From JACKNG01 sp040904625 (GTDB lineage Bacteria > Pseudomonadota > Gammaproteobacteria > Ga0077536), in the NCBI GenBank assembly GCA_040904625.1, contig JBBDTC010000107.1:1-7711 (forward strand): a DNA stretch of 7,711 nt, in the 5' to 3' direction. The notes under the pieces were generated by a model. That model did no database searches, was not told the DNA's origin, and saw only the letters and a program-made list of their open reading frames with translations. The first letter of the stretch is position 1, and each line of letters starts with the position of its first letter. Below are positions 1 through 6,270 of the stretch, piece after piece. The position numbers and the translations under genes are program-made.

Positions 1-155
1 GCGGCAGCGCCTCCCTGCGGCCCTTCTTCGACCAGGCTCGCGAGGGCGTTGAATACGCTCTCGCAGTCGCCACAGGTCACCAGCCCCTTGGCCGCACTCA
101 GGTGTTCCGCACGCACGCGAAACCAGCTCCCACATTCCGGGCAACGGGTCAGCAT
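1..155 (-). CDS. Zinc-ribbon domain protein (MJ0042/DUF3426-type N-terminus), 3' end missing
   Basis: Only the first 51 codons lie in the window; the gene runs off the left edge. The fragment starts MLTRCPECGSWFRV and carries two zinc-knuckle pairs, C5-P-E-C8 and C28-G-D-C31, followed by SVFNAL. This is the layout of the MJ0042-type zinc ribbon that opens the DUF3426 family of proteobacterial proteins, which usually continue with a transmembrane helix and a periplasmic domain of unknown role. The ATG (153-155) overlaps the end of prmA, whose TGA is at 149-151, so translation is probably coupled; a GAGAAG about 8 bases upstream could serve as ribosome binding site. The position just after prmA is the usual one for this family, often with dusB and fis next. 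The biochemical function is not known. The family call is firm for the ribbon; the rest of the protein cannot be seen. Confidence 0.85.
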   Translation of the reverse strand, partial: MLTRCPECGSWFRVRAEHLSAAKGLVTCGDCESVFNALASLVEEGPQGGAA

Positions 156-1099
156 CCGCTACGCTTCTCGTCGTTCACTGGGCGGAGTCTACCAGCCCGG
201 TGCGCTCGAGCCGCGGCTGAGCGGCGGCGCCCGGCGAGCAGCACCCATTCGCCGCGGCGCGCCGCCGGAGCCAGGACGAAATCCTTGTCGTAGGCAGCCT
301 CGATGGCCGCGGCCTGGGAATCCAGCAGGCCGGCAAGCGCGATGGCGCCGCCCGGGCAGGTCAGTTGCGCGAAGCGAGGCGCCAAGGCCAGCAGCGGCTC
401 GGCGAGGATGTTGGCGACCAGCACATCGGCGACGATGCCGTCAGTGAGCGAGGCATCGCCGACGGCGATGCGATCGGCCTGACCGTTGCTGCGCACATTG
501 TCCTTGGCGGTGACCCGCGCGTCCTCGTCGATGTCGATGGCGATCACGCGGCGCGCGCCGAATAGGCTCGCCGCGAGCGCGAGCACGCCCGAGCCCGTTC
601 CGTAATCGACGACGAGACCGAGACCGCCGGACGACCCCATCGAAGCCAGCCAATCGAGGCACAATGCGGTTGATTCGTGCGTTCCGGTGCCAAAGGCCTG
701 GCCGGGATCGAGACGAATGACGTGGCGGGCTGTTGCCGGCGGCTCCAGCCAACTCGGGCAGACACACAAGCCGCCGGCAAAGGACAACGGCTGCCAGGCG
801 GTTTTCCAGGCATCGGCCCAGGCGCGATCGGCCACGGGGCGAACGGTTATCGCGGTCGCCGCACCCAACTCCCGGCGGATCGCCGTTGCAATCGCCGCGG
901 CATCGCAGCCGCCGTCGAACAATGCTTCGACGACGAAACGGTTCCAGCCATCGCCGGCCGCGACGCCCGGTTCACCGAATACCGCCGTGTCTCCGCCACT
1001 CTGGGTCACGGCCACGGCCCCGAGGGACTCCAGCAGGGCTTCCAACGCGGTCCATGTGTCGGCCGCGATGTCGAGCCGGATTTCGAAGTAATCGCTCAC
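149..1099 (-). CDS. prmA: Ribosomal protein L11 methyltransferase PrmA
   Basis: Cytoplasmic SAM-dependent enzyme that methylates ribosomal protein L11. The N-terminal part (about residues 1-60, starting MSDYFEIRLD) matches the L11-recognition domain. The linker is followed by the family hallmark DPGQAFGTGTHESTALC (131-147). The SAM-binding motif is VVDYGTGSGVLALAA (163-177), with acidic motif II AIDIDEDA (187-194) and the NILAEPL substrate loop (230-236). The protein is 316 residues, against about 293 in E. coli as I recall it. The core ends at WVLLAGRR (285-292), and the last 24 residues are an Arg/Ala-rich tail absent from typical members. The start codon is GTG; no strong ribosome binding site is visible, but the N-terminus aligns well with the family. 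accC ends 34 bases upstream, and the zinc-ribbon ATG overlaps the 3' end by 7 bases, so the genes are probably co-transcribed. Confidence 0.95.
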   Translation of the reverse strand: MSDYFEIRLDIAADTWTALEALLESLGAVAVTQSGGDTAVFGEPGVAAGDGWNRFVVEALFDGGCDAAAIATAIRRELGAATAITVRPVADRAWADAWKTAWQPLSFAGGLCVCPSWLEPPATARHVIRLDPGQAFGTGTHESTALCLDWLASMGSSGGLGLVVDYGTGSGVLALAASLFGARRVIAIDIDEDARVTAKDNVRSNGQADRIAVGDASLTDGIVADVLVANILAEPLLALAPRFAQLTCPGGAIALAGLLDSQAAAIEAAYDKDFVLAPAARRGEWVLLAGRRRSAAARAHRAGRLRPVNDEKRSGC

Positions 1100-1133
1100 T
1101 CGGTACCGGTCTCTGAGGCCTGTCAGTGTTGCT

Positions 1134-2477
1134 TCAGGTCAGTCCGAGGCGACGCTCGAGGAAATGGATGTCCGTGGCGCCGTTACGGAATGCGGCGTCA
1201 GCGACCAAATCGCCATGCAGCGGGATATTGGTCTCGATACCCTCGATGACGACCTCGGTCAATGCATTGTGCATCCGCCGCAAAGCCGCTTCGCGATTCT
1301 CCGCATGACAGATGAGCTTGCCGATCAATGAATCGTAATAGGGCGGGACGACATACCCCGCATAGATATGTGAATCGATGCGCACGCCGGGGCCGCCGGC
1401 CGGATGATAGACCGTGATGCGGCCGGGCGAGGGACGGAAGGTATAGGGGTCCTCGGCGTTGATGCGGCATTCGATGGCGTGCCCGGTGAATTTGATGTCC
1501 TCCTGGCGCAGGGGCAATGTCTCGCCGGCCGCAACACGCAGCTGCAGCTTGACCAGGTCGATACCGGTCACCTCCTCGGTGACCGGATGCTCGACCTGGA
1601 TGCGGGTATTCATTTCGATGAAAAAGAACTCGCCTTTCTCGTACAGGAATTCGAAAGTGCCGGCACCGCGATAGCCGATGCGCTTGCATGCTTCGACGCA
1701 CAGCGCACCCATGCGTGCGCGCGTTGCTTCGTCGATACCGGGAGCCGGCGATTCTTCGATGATCTTCTGGTGGCGGCGCTGCATGGAGCAATCGCGCTCA
1801 CCGAGATGGATCACATTGCCATGACCGTCGGCGAGCACCTGGAATTCGATGTGCCGTGGGTGTTCGAGGAATTTCTCGAGATAGACAGCGTCGTTCTGAA
1901 AGGCAACCGCGGCTTCGCGACGCGTCAATCCAATGGCATTGCGCAAGCCGGCCTCGCTGTGCACCACACGCATGCCGCGCCCGCCGCCGCCGCCGGCCGC
2001 TTTGAGCATCACGGGATAGCCGATCTTCCGCGCCATCGCGGCGTTCTCGGCGATGTCGTCGCCGAGCGCCCGACCCGAGCCTGGCACACACGGCACGCCC
2101 GCGGCCTGCATGGCGGCGATCGCCGAGAGCTTGTCGCCCATCAGACGCATGGTCTCCGGGCGCGGCCCGATGAAGACGAAGCCGGATTTTTCCACGCGCT
2201 CGGCGAAATCCGCGTTCTCCGAGAGAAAGCCGTAGCCGGGGTGGATGGCGACGGCGTCGACGACTTCGGCGGCGGCGATCAACGCGGCCATATTGAGATA
2301 GCTCTCGGCCGGCGCAGCCGGCCCGATACAGACCGATTCGTCGGCCAGACGCACATGCTTCAGATCTCGATCGGCCGCCGAGTGCACGGCGACGGTCTTG
2401 ATCCCTAAGTCGCGGCAGGCGCGCAGCACGCGGAGCGCAATCTCGCCGCGATTGGCGATGACGACCTTGTCAAACAT
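1134..2477 (-). CDS. accC: Acetyl-CoA carboxylase, biotin carboxylase subunit AccC
   Basis: ATP-dependent carboxylation of the biotin carried by AccB, the first half-reaction of malonyl-CoA formation for fatty acid synthesis. From the ATG at 2477 the protein is 447 residues (E. coli 449) and begins MFDKVVIANRGEIALR. Numbering matches E. coli without gaps through the active site: K116 (MGDK), K159 just before the glycine-rich ATP loop GGGGGRGM, H209 (PRH), K238 (QRRHQK), E276, and E288-N290-R292 in EMNTRIQVEHP. R338 lies in ECRINAED. The order is biotin-carboxylase N domain, ATP-grasp, C-terminal domain. A TTG at 2489 would add four residues and overlap the accB stop as TTGA, but the ATG matches the family start; neither has a clear ribosome binding site. 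It lies 8 bases after accB, the classical accBC pair. accA and accD must lie elsewhere. Confidence 0.98.
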   Translation of the reverse strand: MFDKVVIANRGEIALRVLRACRDLGIKTVAVHSAADRDLKHVRLADESVCIGPAAPAESYLNMAALIAAAEVVDAVAIHPGYGFLSENADFAERVEKSGFVFIGPRPETMRLMGDKLSAIAAMQAAGVPCVPGSGRALGDDIAENAAMARKIGYPVMLKAAGGGGGRGMRVVHSEAGLRNAIGLTRREAAVAFQNDAVYLEKFLEHPRHIEFQVLADGHGNVIHLGERDCSMQRRHQKIIEESPAPGIDEATRARMGALCVEACKRIGYRGAGTFEFLYEKGEFFFIEMNTRIQVEHPVTEEVTGIDLVKLQLRVAAGETLPLRQEDIKFTGHAIECRINAEDPYTFRPSPGRITVYHPAGGPGVRIDSHIYAGYVVPPYYDSLIGKLICHAENREAALRRMHNALTEVVIEGIETNIPLHGDLVADAAFRNGATDIHFLERRLGLT

Positions 2478-2485
2478 GGCGGCCG

Positions 2486-2926
2486 TCAAGTGATGATGAA
2501 CAACGGCTGGCCGTATTCGACCGGGTGCCCGTTGTCGACGAGGATGGCGCTAACCCGGCCGCCGATCTCAGCTTCGATCGGGTTCATGATTTTCATCGCT
2601 TCGATGATGCACAGCGTGTCACCCGGCTTGACGGTCTGTCCCACGCTGACGAATGGCTGCGATTCCGGCGACGCCGCGCTGTAATAAGTTCCCACCATGG
2701 GCGATTCGACCACAGTGCCCTCGGGCGCTGCCGGCGCAGCGGGCTCGGCAGCCGCGGCCGGCGGCGGCGCGGCGCTGGCCGGCGGCGCTGGCGGCGGGTA
2801 ATGCGCTCCCGGCATCCCGCGGCTGATCCGCACCGATTCCTCACCTTCGCGGATCTCGATTTCTGCGATGCCCGATTCTTCGAGCAGCTCTATGAGCTTC
2901 TTGACCTTTCTGATATCCACCTTCAT
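2486..2926 (-). CDS. accB: Acetyl-CoA carboxylase, biotin carboxyl carrier protein AccB
   Basis: Carries the biotin that AccC carboxylates and the AccA/AccD transferase discharges. From the ATG at 2926 it has 146 residues. The N-terminal helix VDIRKVKKLIELLEESG is followed by EIEIREGEESVRISR, then a Pro/Ala-rich linker (about residues 38-69) and the biotinyl domain. That domain has the 'thumb' segment GTYYSAASPESQPF and the biotinylation site EAMKIM with target lysine K112. The true start is uncertain. A GTG two codons later (2918-2920) aligns exactly with the E. coli N-terminus (MDIRK), and a GGGGGA lies 6 bases before it, whereas that same run abuts the ATG and is too close to serve it. In E. 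coli the AccB N-terminus is involved in autoregulation of accBC; whether that holds here is unknown. aroQ ends 49 bases upstream and accC begins 8 bases downstream. Confidence 0.97.
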   Translation of the reverse strand: MKVDIRKVKKLIELLEESGIAEIEIREGEESVRISRGMPGAHYPPPAPPASAAPPPAAAAEPAAPAAPEGTVVESPMVGTYYSAASPESQPFVSVGQTVKPGDTLCIIEAMKIMNPIEAEIGGRVSAILVDNGHPVEYGQPLFIIT

Positions 2927-2975
2927 TCCCCCGGGCACCGCTGCGGGCACCCTGTCGTTCTTGTCATTTTCGTCT

Positions 2976-3428
2976 TCAGGGCGCGCCGGCGCGCCCGAGC
3001 CATTCCGACGCCGCCTCGAGAGCGAGCTCGTACCCCTTCAAGCCAAGCCCTGCTATCACGCCCACCGCGATATCGGAGAGATACGAGTGGCGGCGAAAAT
3101 CCTCCCGTGCATGGACGTTGGAGATATGAACTTCGATGAACGGAATCGCCACGCCGAGCAGGGCGTCGCGTAGTGCGACGCTCGTATGGGTGTAGGCGCC
3201 GGGATTGATGATGATGAATTCGACCCCGTCGTCCACAGCGCCGTGAATGCGGTCGACCAGCGCGCCCTCCCCATTGGCCTGGAAACAGCTCAGCGCCTGG
3301 CCGCTCGCGCGCGCCATCTCGATCAGGCGCGCTTCGAGTTCGGGCAGGGTAGTGCTGCCATAGACAGCCGGCTCACGCCGGCCCAACAGATTCAGATTGG
3401 GACCGTTGATGACGAGCAGGCTGGCCAC
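2976..3428 (-). CDS. aroQ: 3-dehydroquinate dehydratase, type II
   Basis: Cytoplasmic dodecameric enzyme that converts 3-dehydroquinate to 3-dehydroshikimate in the shikimate pathway. From the GTG at 3428 it has 150 residues, normal for the family, and begins MASLLVINGPNLNLLG. The active-site loop is RREPAVYG, with catalytic-loop Tyr23. The substrate-binding stretch NPGAYTHTS follows (N75, H81), then IEVHISNVHARE with E99 and H101, and RRHSY near residue 116. Longer readings from GTGs at 3470 or 3455 exist, but the added residues (RPRYVHSQHEKPSV) are unlike the family, and the 3470 GTG lies inside the candidate promoter. A weak GAGAAA precedes the chosen start. The gene sits between the tlpA-like gene (113-base gap) and accB (49-base gap), the common gammaproteobacterial arrangement. 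Its last codons form an 18-bp palindrome. Confidence 0.95.
   Translation of the reverse strand: MASLLVINGPNLNLLGRREPAVYGSTTLPELEARLIEMARASGQALSCFQANGEGALVDRIHGAVDDGVEFIIINPGAYTHTSVALRDALLGVAIPFIEVHISNVHAREDFRRHSYLSDIAVGVIAGLGLKGYELALEAASEWLGRAGAP
2979..2996. repeat. Perfect 18-bp GC-only palindrome at the 3' end of aroQ
   Basis: GGGCGCGCCGGCGCGCCC is identical to its own reverse complement and consists of two GGCGCGCC octamers back to back, flanked by one G and one C. It encodes the last six residues of AroQ (GRAGAP) and is followed at once by the TGA. As RNA it could fold into a 7-bp GC stem with a CCGG loop. No T-run follows on the minus strand (the next bases are AGACGAAAATG), so it does not look like an intrinsic terminator. 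It may only reflect GC-rich codon choice. Confidence 0.6.
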
Positions 3429-3461
3429 GCTTGGTTTCTCATGTTGCGAGTGCACATAACG

Positions 3462-3505
3462 AGGGCGCACGCTAGCACAGATGCCCCCGGTTTGGGAACG
3501 CGTTT
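3462..3505 (-). promoter_or_regulatory. Candidate promoter for aroQ-accB-accC-prmA
   Basis: The gap between the tlpA-like gene and aroQ, read on the minus strand, holds TGCTAGCGT (3469-3477). This is an extended -10 of the form TGn followed by TAGCGT, which matches TATAAT at three of six positions. A weak -35-like TTCCCA lies about 18-19 bases upstream. Transcription would start near 3462, giving a leader of about 34 bases before the preferred GTG. The match is modest and was found by eye. No terminator with a T-run separates this gap from the genes upstream, so read-through from cutA-dsbD-tlpA is also likely. Confidence 0.3.
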
Positions 3506-3541
3506 AACGGAGTTCGCCGCAAGTTACCGGCGTTGCCCGTC

Positions 3542-4120
3542 TCAGCGGGCTTCCACCAGAGCACGCAGGGCGGTGCCGGCGGCCGCGGCTTCCCATTCGC
3601 CCTGATGACGCAGAACCACCTCGCCGGTTTTATCGAGCACCACCGTATAGGGCAGCGCACCGATGTCGTTGCCGAGCGTGACCATGAAGCGGGCGACGTC
3701 CTGATCGCCAATCAGGACCGGGTAGTTGACGCCTTTTTCGGCGACGAATTTCTCGACCGGCCCGGCCTGATCGAGCGCAATGCCGATGAACTGCACACCA
3801 TCGTCGCCGAGTTCTTGCTGCAGCTCGATGAATGCCGGGATCTCCCGCAGACAGGGCGGGCACCAGGTCGCCCAGAAATTGAGTACGACGAGCTTGCCCG
3901 CCCAGTTGGCGAGTGCCTGACGCTGTCCATCCGGGGAGGAAAAGGACCAGTCCAGGGGCCGTTCCGGCTCCGCCGGGCGCGGCTGGGCCGCGACCTCGGC
4001 GGCGTCGACCAGGTTGCCATTGTCCCGCGCGCCGTCGCGCTGCAACCAGTGCTGGGCGACATAGCCGGCGCTGCCGGCAAGCAGGGCAAGCGCGATCAGG
4101 ACCAGGTATTGCGGACGCAT
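3542..4120 (-). CDS. Membrane-anchored TlpA/ResA-type thioredoxin-like protein
   Basis: Predicted periplasmic thiol-disulfide reductase of 192 residues. The N-terminal hydrophobic helix (residues 5-20, LVLIALALLAGSAGY) is probably an uncleaved anchor. After a polar linker (25-56), the thioredoxin fold carries NFWATWCPPC (81-90, active-site C87 and C90), the TlpA-typical REIPAF, and a cis-proline loop GALPYT (P157). The WCPPC form and the Leu/Ile-rich strand before it match the TlpA/ResA/CcmG (AhpC-TSA/redoxin) families. The ATG follows the dsbD stop directly (TAGATG, no spacer), which implies translational coupling and suggests that DsbD is its electron donor. Its targets could be apocytochrome c or other periplasmic thiols; the sequence does not decide. 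No Shine-Dalgarno is visible. I give no symbol because tlpA, resA and dsbE cannot be told apart from this sequence alone. Confidence 0.9.
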   Translation of the reverse strand: MRPQYLVLIALALLAGSAGYVAQHWLQRDGARDNGNLVDAAEVAAQPRPAEPERPLDWSFSSPDGQRQALANWAGKLVVLNFWATWCPPCLREIPAFIELQQELGDDGVQFIGIALDQAGPVEKFVAEKGVNYPVLIGDQDVARFMVTLGNDIGALPYTVVLDKTGEVVLRHQGEWEAAAAGTALRALVEAR

Positions 4121-5947
4121 CTAAGGTGTATCCAGGACGTCGAGTATGCGGCTGAAGCCGGCTGCGTCGACGAAGCCGACCAGACGCTGACTGCGAACTT
4201 CGGCGCCATCATGGAAGAACAATACCGCCGGCGGTCCGAACAGGTCGTAACGGGCCAGCAGGGCACGATCGACATCGTCGTTGGCAGTGACGTCGGCACG
4301 CAACAAGGTCATGTCGGCGAGGCGGCGACTGACCTCCGGTGCGCCGAAGGTCTCACGCTCGAGATGTTTGCATTCGGTGCACCAATCGGCATAGACGTCG
4401 AGTACCACGTTGCGCCCGGCGAGCTCGGCCGCGGCGACATGCCGGGCAACGTCGGCGGCGCTCTTGACCGGCAGGAACGGTAGCTCAGACACGCTCGCCC
4501 GGCCCACGGCGCGGGCTAAGGGTGCGAGCGGCGCGAGCGGCGCGAGCGCGGCGGCGCCGGCGCCGACGACCAGCACACCACCGTAGATCAGGCACAGAAT
4601 ACCCAGCGCCTGGCTCAGCCGCGCGCGGGCTGGCGCCGCGCGCTCGGTCCGCGTGAGGGCACCCAGGCTGACGGCGCTGCCGAGCAGCAGGGCCGCCCAT
4701 AACGCCAGGATCAGCGGCCCCGGCAGCACGCGTTCCAGGAACCAGATGGCCACACCCAGGAAGATCACGCCGAAAACCTGTTTGATGCGCACCATCCACA
4801 CCCCGGCACGCGGCAGCAGGGCGCCAGCCGAGCCGCCCACCGCGATGAGCGGCAAGCCCATGCCGAGGCCGAGCGCGAACAACGCGCCGCCGCCGACCAG
4901 CGCCGAACCCGTCTGCCCGATATAGGCCAGCGCCCCGGCCAGCGGCGGCGCCACGCAGGGCCCGACGATGATCGCCGACAGGACTCCCATCACGGCAACC
5001 CCGGTGTAAGTACCGCTGGCCTGTCGCCGGCTGAGGCGATCGAGGCGCGATTGCAGCGCGGCAGGGAGCTGGAGCTCATAGAAGCCGAACATCGACAGTG
5101 CCAGTAGTACGAACACGGCGGCAAAGGTGATGATGACCGCGGGTTGCTGGGCGGCGACCTGCAGATTGGCGCCGAGCAGACCGGCAGCGACCCCGGCCAG
5201 TGCGTAAGCGGCGGCCATGGCCACGACATAGGTCGTCGACAACGCCAGAGCCCGCGCGGTGCTCACCGGTTGGCGCTGGCCGACGATGATGCCGGAGAGA
5301 ATGGGGACCATGGGGAAGACGCAGGGGGTCAGCGACAGCAGCAGCCCGAGACCAAGAAAGGTCAGCAGCGTCGTTGTTAGTGAGCGCTCGCCTATCTCAA
5401 GAGTGATGCGATCACTGGCGGCCAGCTGGGCGCTGTCGTCGAAGCCGTTATCGGAGGGCCGGGCGGCGGCCGTGAAAGCGACGGTCTTCTTGATCGGCGG
5501 ATAGCAGATGCCATCCTCGGCGCAACCCTGGTAGCGCACCTCGGTCTCGATCAGGGTCGCGCCGGGTGGGGCTTCGGCGAGCGGAACGGTGATCTCGATG
5601 TCGCGCTTGTAGACTTCGACGAGCCCGAACTCCGGGTCGTCCTTCGACTCACTGGGCGGCAGGCGCGCGGCACCCAGGGCGACGCCGGGAGTCAGCGGGC
5701 TGACCCCGAAGCGGTCCCGGTAGAGGTAATAGCCCGGTTCGATGTCGAACTCGAGCACCAGCGCGCCGTCCGGCCCGGTCCGCTCGGTGAGGCGGAAGGC
5801 CTCGTCCGGCGGCAGGAACTCACGCTGGCCGGCGAGCCGCTCCGGACGCGCGAAACTCTCGAGCCGGTCGAGCAAACCCTCGGCCACAACAGGCGCCGCG
5901 ACGGCGAGCAAGAGGATGCTCAGGACGAGACGCTGTCGGAAAGCCAT
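4121..5947 (-). CDS. dsbD: Thiol:disulfide interchange protein DsbD
   Basis: Inner-membrane protein that carries electrons from cytoplasmic thioredoxin to periplasmic partners such as DsbC, DsbG and CcmG-like proteins. Its 608 residues show all three parts. A signal peptide (1-22, ending VVA) leads into the periplasmic N-terminal domain with YQGCAEDGICYPP (C142, C148). The membrane core begins near residue 191 and holds the redox pair C209 (SLTPCVFPMVP) and C331 (VGPCVAPP). The C-terminal periplasmic thioredoxin domain has YADWCTECK (C523, C526) and VTAND. All six redox cysteines are present. The C-terminal CTEC differs from the E. coli CVAC. The linker before the last domain includes a three-fold Leu-Ala-Pro repeat. 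The ATG lies inside cutA (28-base overlap), and the tlpA-like gene follows without a gap. The cutA-dsbD pairing also exists in E. coli, where dsbD was once called dipZ or cutA2. Confidence 0.97.
   Translation of the reverse strand: MAFRQRLVLSILLLAVAAPVVAEGLLDRLESFARPERLAGQREFLPPDEAFRLTERTGPDGALVLEFDIEPGYYLYRDRFGVSPLTPGVALGAARLPPSESKDDPEFGLVEVYKRDIEITVPLAEAPPGATLIETEVRYQGCAEDGICYPPIKKTVAFTAAARPSDNGFDDSAQLAASDRITLEIGERSLTTTLLTFLGLGLLLSLTPCVFPMVPILSGIIVGQRQPVSTARALALSTTYVVAMAAAYALAGVAAGLLGANLQVAAQQPAVIITFAAVFVLLALSMFGFYELQLPAALQSRLDRLSRRQASGTYTGVAVMGVLSAIIVGPCVAPPLAGALAYIGQTGSALVGGGALFALGLGMGLPLIAVGGSAGALLPRAGVWMVRIKQVFGVIFLGVAIWFLERVLPGPLILALWAALLLGSAVSLGALTRTERAAPARARLSQALGILCLIYGGVLVVGAGAAALAPLAPLAPLARAVGRASVSELPFLPVKSAADVARHVAAAELAGRNVVLDVYADWCTECKHLERETFGAPEVSRRLADMTLLRADVTANDDVDRALLARYDLFGPPAVLFFHDGAEVRSQRLVGFVDAAGFSRILDVLDTP
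4521..4547. repeat. Three tandem 9-bp units in the dsbD linker
   Basis: On the plus strand the units are ggtgcgagc, ggcgcgagc and ggcgcgagc, with one mismatch in the first. Being 9 bp they keep the frame and encode Leu-Ala-Pro three times (about residues 468-476) between the last membrane helix and the C-terminal thioredoxin domain. Such repeats can change copy number by slippage without breaking the protein. Confidence 0.75.
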
Positions 5948-6246
5948 GTCAGATAGTCTGCGGAACCCAGTGTCACAGGGACCGCGATGATCTCGGGGAG
6001 TTCATACGGATGCGCTTCGCGCCACAGCGCGGCGAGCCCCGGCCAGGCTTCAGCCGTGGTCTTGGCCACCAGCAACACTTCACGATCACTGGTCACCGCG
6101 CCTTCCCAGCGATAGACCGAGCGCACCCCTTCGATCACATTGACACAGGCCGCATGGCGCGCTTCCACCACGGCGCGAGCGAGGCGCTCGGCGGTCTCGG
6201 CATCGGGGCAGGTGCACAGGGCGATGATGGCGGTCGAGGTGCTCAT
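5920..6246 (-). CDS. cutA: Divalent-cation tolerance protein CutA (CutA1 family)
   Basis: Small cytoplasmic protein of the trimeric, ferredoxin-like CutA1 fold, linked in E. coli to tolerance of copper and other divalent cations; its molecular role is still unclear. The 108 residues match the family throughout: LCTCPDAETAERLARAVVE at the N-terminus, AACVNVIEGVRSVYRWEG (33-50), the EVLLVAKT strand (56-63), HPYELPEIIAVPV (79-91) and a C-terminal YLTWL. The ATG at 6246 is the natural family start, though no good ribosome binding site precedes it. The 3' end overlaps dsbD by 28 bases, so the two are surely one transcript. A TACAAT -10-like box lies about 30 bases upstream, and fxsA is divergent. 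Confidence 0.95.
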   Translation of the reverse strand: MSTSTAIIALCTCPDAETAERLARAVVEARHAACVNVIEGVRSVYRWEGAVTSDREVLLVAKTTAEAWPGLAALWREAHPYELPEIIAVPVTLGSADYLTWLSDSVSS

Positions 6247-6270
6247 GAGGACCGAGGGTGGAAACGAGCG

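Noticed and set aside
677..1249. Plus-strand open frame opposite prmA and the accC 3' end
   Set aside because: It crosses the prmA/accC junction on the wrong strand and shows shadow-type composition only.
1404..2408. Long plus-strand open frame (334 codons) opposite accC
   Set aside because: It is the antisense shadow of a highly conserved accC in GC-rich DNA. Its translation has no recognisable domain.
2721..2802. GC-rich low-complexity stretch resembling a simple repeat
   Set aside because: It encodes the Pro/Ala linker of AccB, a normal feature of biotin carrier proteins.
3515..3532. Possible terminator hairpin after the tlpA-like gene (CGCCG / CGGCG, 8-base loop)
   Set aside because: The stem is only 5 bp and no T-run follows on the minus strand; it is expected by chance at this GC content.
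3533..4483. Long plus-strand open frame (316 codons) opposite tlpA and dsbD
   Set aside because: It spans two well-supported minus-strand genes and their junction; the translation is low-complexity and matches no family I know.
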